DNA from: Actinacidiphila yeochonensis CN732
GTDB taxonomy: Bacteria; Actinomycetota; Actinomycetes; Streptomycetales; Streptomycetaceae
Assembly (NCBI RefSeq): GCF_000745345.1
Contig: NZ_JQNR01000005.1
Coordinates: 2,914,001-2,978,000 of the forward strand
Direction: 5' to 3'
DNA: 64,000 bases
Each line of letters begins with the position of its first letter. Position 1 is the first letter of the stretch. The translations under genes and the position numbers were made by a program. A model generated the notes under the pieces. That model made no database searches, was not told the origin of the DNA, and saw only the letters and a program-made list of their open reading frames with translations. This document shows positions 60,563 through 64,000 of the stretch, piece by piece.

Positions 60563-62338
60563 ATGAAAACGAGCAAAGCGACAGCGGCGCTGGCGCTGGT
60601 CACCGCCTTCGCCCTGGGGGTGTCGGCCTGCGGCGGCAAGGGCGGCGGCAGCCACGCCACGTCCAACGGCAAGGGCGGCACCGGAGCCACCGCCGGGCAG
60701 AACGCCGCACTGACCAGCATCGTGAACCAGTCCTCCAAAAAGGGCGGCACGGTCACGATGGAGGACTCCGACACGCCGGACTCCCTCGACCCCGGCAACA
60801 CCTACTACGGCTGGGTGCAGGACTTCTCCCGGCTGTACTCCCGCCCGCTGCTGACCTTCAAGCCGGCCGCGGGCAGCGACGGCCTGACCGTCGTCCCCGA
60901 CCTGGCGACGGGCCTCGGCAAGCCCAGCGCCGACGCCAAGACCTGGACCTACACCCTGCGCAGCGGCGTGAAGTTCCAGGACGGCACCCCGGTGACCTCC
61001 AAGGACGTCAAGTACGCCGTCGAGCGCAGCAACTTCGCGCCCGAGGCGCTCTCCAACGGCCCCACGTACTTCAAGGCGTACCTGGCCGACGACGCCAAGT
61101 ACCCCGGCCCGTACAAGGACAAGGACCCGAACGGGCTGGCGTCGATCGAGACGCCGAACGACAGCACGATCGTCTTCCACCTCAGCAAGCCGTTCGCGGA
61201 CTTCGACTACCTGGCGACGTTCGCGCAGACCGCCCCGGTGCAGCAGTCCAAGGACACCGGCGCCTCGTACGTCAACCACATCCAGTCCACCGGCCCGTAC
61301 ATGTTCCAGTCCTACCAGGACGGCCAGGGCGCGACGCTGGTGCGCAACCCGCAGTGGTCGGCGGCCAACGACCCGATCCGCAAGGCGCTGCCGGACAAGA
61401 TCACCCTGAAGTTCAAGGTGAACCCGACCACCGTCGACGACGACCTGCTCGCCGACGACAGCACCGTGGACGCGGCCGGCACCGGCGTGCAGCCGCAGAC
61501 GCAGCCCAAGCTGCTCACGCAGCCGCAGTACAAGGCCAACAGCGACGACCCGTACGCGGGCGCCACGCAGTACCTGGCGATCGACTCGAAGGTCGCGCCG
61601 TTCGACAACATCCACTGCCGCAACGCGGTGGAGTACGGCATCGACAAGGCGTCCGTGCAGCAGGCGTTCGGCGGTCCCTCGCACGGCGACGTCGCCAGCA
61701 CGCTGCTGCCGCCGACCGTCAACGGCTACAGCAAGTTCGACCTCTACCCGTCCGCCGGCGACAAGGGCGACGTGGCGAAGGCGAAGTCCGAGCTGGCCGC
61801 GTGCGGCAAGCCCGGCGGGTTCTCGATGAACATCACCGCCCGCTCGGACCGGCCCACCGAGGTCGCCATGGCCACCGCGATCCAGCAGTCGCTGAAGGCC
61901 GTCGGCATCAACCTCACCATCAAGCAGTACCCGGCCGGCAAGTACTTCTCGAACTTCGTCGGAGTGCCCGACTACGTGCACTCGCACCAGCTGGGCCTGA
62001 TGCTGATGGCGTGGGGCTCCGACTGGCCCACCGGCTACGGCTTCCTGGACCAGATCGTGGACGGCAGCGCCATCAAGCCCTCGGGCGGCAACAACCTGAT
62101 GGAGCTGAACGACCCGAAGATCAACGAGGCGCTGTCGGCGGCGATCGCCAACACCGACGCGGCGGCCCGCACCAAGGCGTGGGGCGACATCGACAAGATG
62201 GTCAACCAGACCGCCACCGTCGTGCCGCTGATCTACCGCAAGAACCTGCTGTACCGGCCGCCGTCCGCCACGAACGTGACCGTCACCCAGGCGTACCTCG
62301 GCATCTACGACTACACCCTGCTCGGCTCCTCCAAGTAG
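60563..62338 (+). CDS. Peptide-binding lipoprotein (SBP family 5)
   Basis: A 591-residue solute-binding lipoprotein. MKTSKATAALALVTAFALGVSAC is the lipoprotein signal, with Cys23. The family signature appears as GVKFQDGTPVTSKDVKYAVERS, followed by GPYMFQSYQDGQGATLVRNPQW. The C-terminus includes KAWGDIDKMVNQTATVVPLIYR. It captures peptides or related ligands at the outer membrane face and hands them to the permeases on either side of it in the operon. GGAGG lies 12 bases before the ATG. Confidence 0.92.
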   Translation: MKTSKATAALALVTAFALGVSACGGKGGGSHATSNGKGGTGATAGQNAALTSIVNQSSKKGGTVTMEDSDTPDSLDPGNTYYGWVQDFSRLYSRPLLTFKPAAGSDGLTVVPDLATGLGKPSADAKTWTYTLRSGVKFQDGTPVTSKDVKYAVERSNFAPEALSNGPTYFKAYLADDAKYPGPYKDKDPNGLASIETPNDSTIVFHLSKPFADFDYLATFAQTAPVQQSKDTGASYVNHIQSTGPYMFQSYQDGQGATLVRNPQWSAANDPIRKALPDKITLKFKVNPTTVDDDLLADDSTVDAAGTGVQPQTQPKLLTQPQYKANSDDPYAGATQYLAIDSKVAPFDNIHCRNAVEYGIDKASVQQAFGGPSHGDVASTLLPPTVNGYSKFDLYPSAGDKGDVAKAKSELAACGKPGGFSMNITARSDRPTEVAMATAIQQSLKAVGINLTIKQYPAGKYFSNFVGVPDYVHSHQLGLMLMAWGSDWPTGYGFLDQIVDGSAIKPSGGNNLMELNDPKINEALSAAIANTDAAARTKAWGDIDKMVNQTATVVPLIYRKNLLYRPPSATNVTVTQAYLGIYDYTLLGSSK

Positions 62339-62436
62339 CCGTGGCGAACGACGGACACGAGTCGACTCCGAAAGGCAGGTGAAGGCGTCGGGGCCGCCGG
62401 GCACCCCCCGCGCGGCGGCCCCGACGCCGGACAACT

Positions 62437-63440
<1,004 letters not shown>

Positions 63441-63444
<4 letters not shown>

Positions 63445-64000
63445 GCACCGACGGCAACAGCAGCGAGGCGCTGCGGAAGGACCTGCCGGCCGACCCGGCC
63501 GGTCCGGCGGACCGGCCCGAGGGCGCGGTGCCCGCACCGCGGCCGGCCGCCGGGGACGCCGACGCCGAGCGGTCCGCGCCCGACCCGGACGCGTACCTGT
63601 CGGTGCGCGACCTGCGGGTCCACTTCGACACCGACGACGGCCTGGTCAGGTCCGTCGACGGGCTCAGCTTCGACCTGCGGCGCGGCCGTACGCTCGGCAT
63701 CGTCGGCGAGTCCGGCTCCGGCAAGTCCGTCACCTCGCTCGGCGTCATGGGCCTGCACCGCGGCGCGCGGGCCCACGTCTCGGGCGAGGTCTGGCTCGAC
63801 GGCGAGGAGCTGGTGGGAGCCCGGCCCGAGGCCGTACGGCGGCTGCGCGGGCGGAAGATGGCGATGATCTTCCAGGACCCGCTGTCGTCGATGCACCCCT
63901 ACTACACCGTGGGCGCGCAGATCGTGGAGGCCTACCGGGTGCACCACAAGGTGCCGAAGAAGGCGGCCACCGAACGGGCGCTGGAGATGCTGGACCGGGT
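63441..64000 (+). CDS. Peptide-type ABC transporter ATPase (DppD/OppD), cut by window edge
   Basis: At least 186 residues visible. After a 45-residue Pro/Ala/Asp-rich leader the domain starts YLSVRDLRVHFDTDDGLVRSVDGLSFDL. Walker A is GIVGESGSGKSVTSLGVMGL, and the Q-loop is MIFQDPLSSMHPYYTVGAQI. The signature and Walker B lie beyond the edge. The GTG overlaps the permease stop. It energises the transporter encoded by the three preceding genes, probably with an OppF partner downstream. Confidence 0.92.

Overview
This is high-GC actinobacterial chromosome, almost certainly Streptomyces. The coding regions have strongly GC-biased third codon positions. Typical Streptomyces families are present: an SseB pair, a CU044_5270-type protein, regulatory HATPases, a HelD-like helicase, TetR/MMPL pairs, and an sdaA-glyA-gcvH-gcvT glycine/serine block under a glycine riboswitch. 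All assignments come from reading the sequence and from family knowledge; no database search was run.

Layout. 1-5.5 kb: two tandem L,D-transpeptidases (the first cut by the window edge), an enoyl-CoA hydratase, a regulatory HATPase, an AT-richer non-coding patch and a PH-like membrane protein. 5.6-13.3 kb: a secreted NucH/ExeM-type nuclease, a secreted three-repeat ricin-type lectin, a small Tat-exported protein, and a divergent TetR/MMPL transporter pair whose promoters abut. 13.4-24.9 kb: HelD-like helicase, GNAT, a TetR gene divergent from a SnoaL-NmrA-hydrolase operon across a doubled palindromic operator (the hydrolase is a deletion pseudogene), an isochorismatase-like hydrolase, an Lnu-like nucleotidyltransferase, an Rv2629/Balon-type eRF1-like protein, and a large secreted protein whose N-terminus is broken. 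25.3-33.8 kb: TetR, prephenate dehydratase, an MFS/HxlR divergent pair with two matching operators, a SigE-type ECF sigma factor with its CU044_5270 partner, and an AraC regulator divergent from an acyl-CoA dehydrogenase-like enzyme.

Accessory island, about 33.9-49.9 kb. The left part is a graveyard of fragments (methyltransferase, phosphoketolase C-terminal domain, PhyH dioxygenase, relaxase). Next come two divergent, translationally coupled operons. XRE-TPR regulator, flavoprotein and NUDIX run leftward. A small Cys protein, HATPase, APH-like kinase, nucleotidyltransferase, histidine phosphatase and a zinc-ribbon protein run rightward. Then follows a three-gene operon of clearly lower GC: a HerA-type translocase ATPase, a NurA-type nuclease with an inserted zinc ribbon, and a Dam-type adenine methyltransferase. 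This is the best candidate for an uncharacterised DNA-defence or restriction-like system. Just beyond it, a 24-base stretch matches positions 32-55 of a tRNA-Thr(CGU), suggesting an attachment-site scar at the island's right end.

49.95-64 kb: core genes return. They are L-serine dehydratase, glyA, gcvH and gcvT (read leftward) behind a tandem glycine riboswitch, two SseB-family genes, a DUF885 metalloprotease, and the start of a dipeptide/oligopeptide ABC transporter (permease, lipoprotein, permease, ATPase) that runs off the right edge after a repeat-rich leader.
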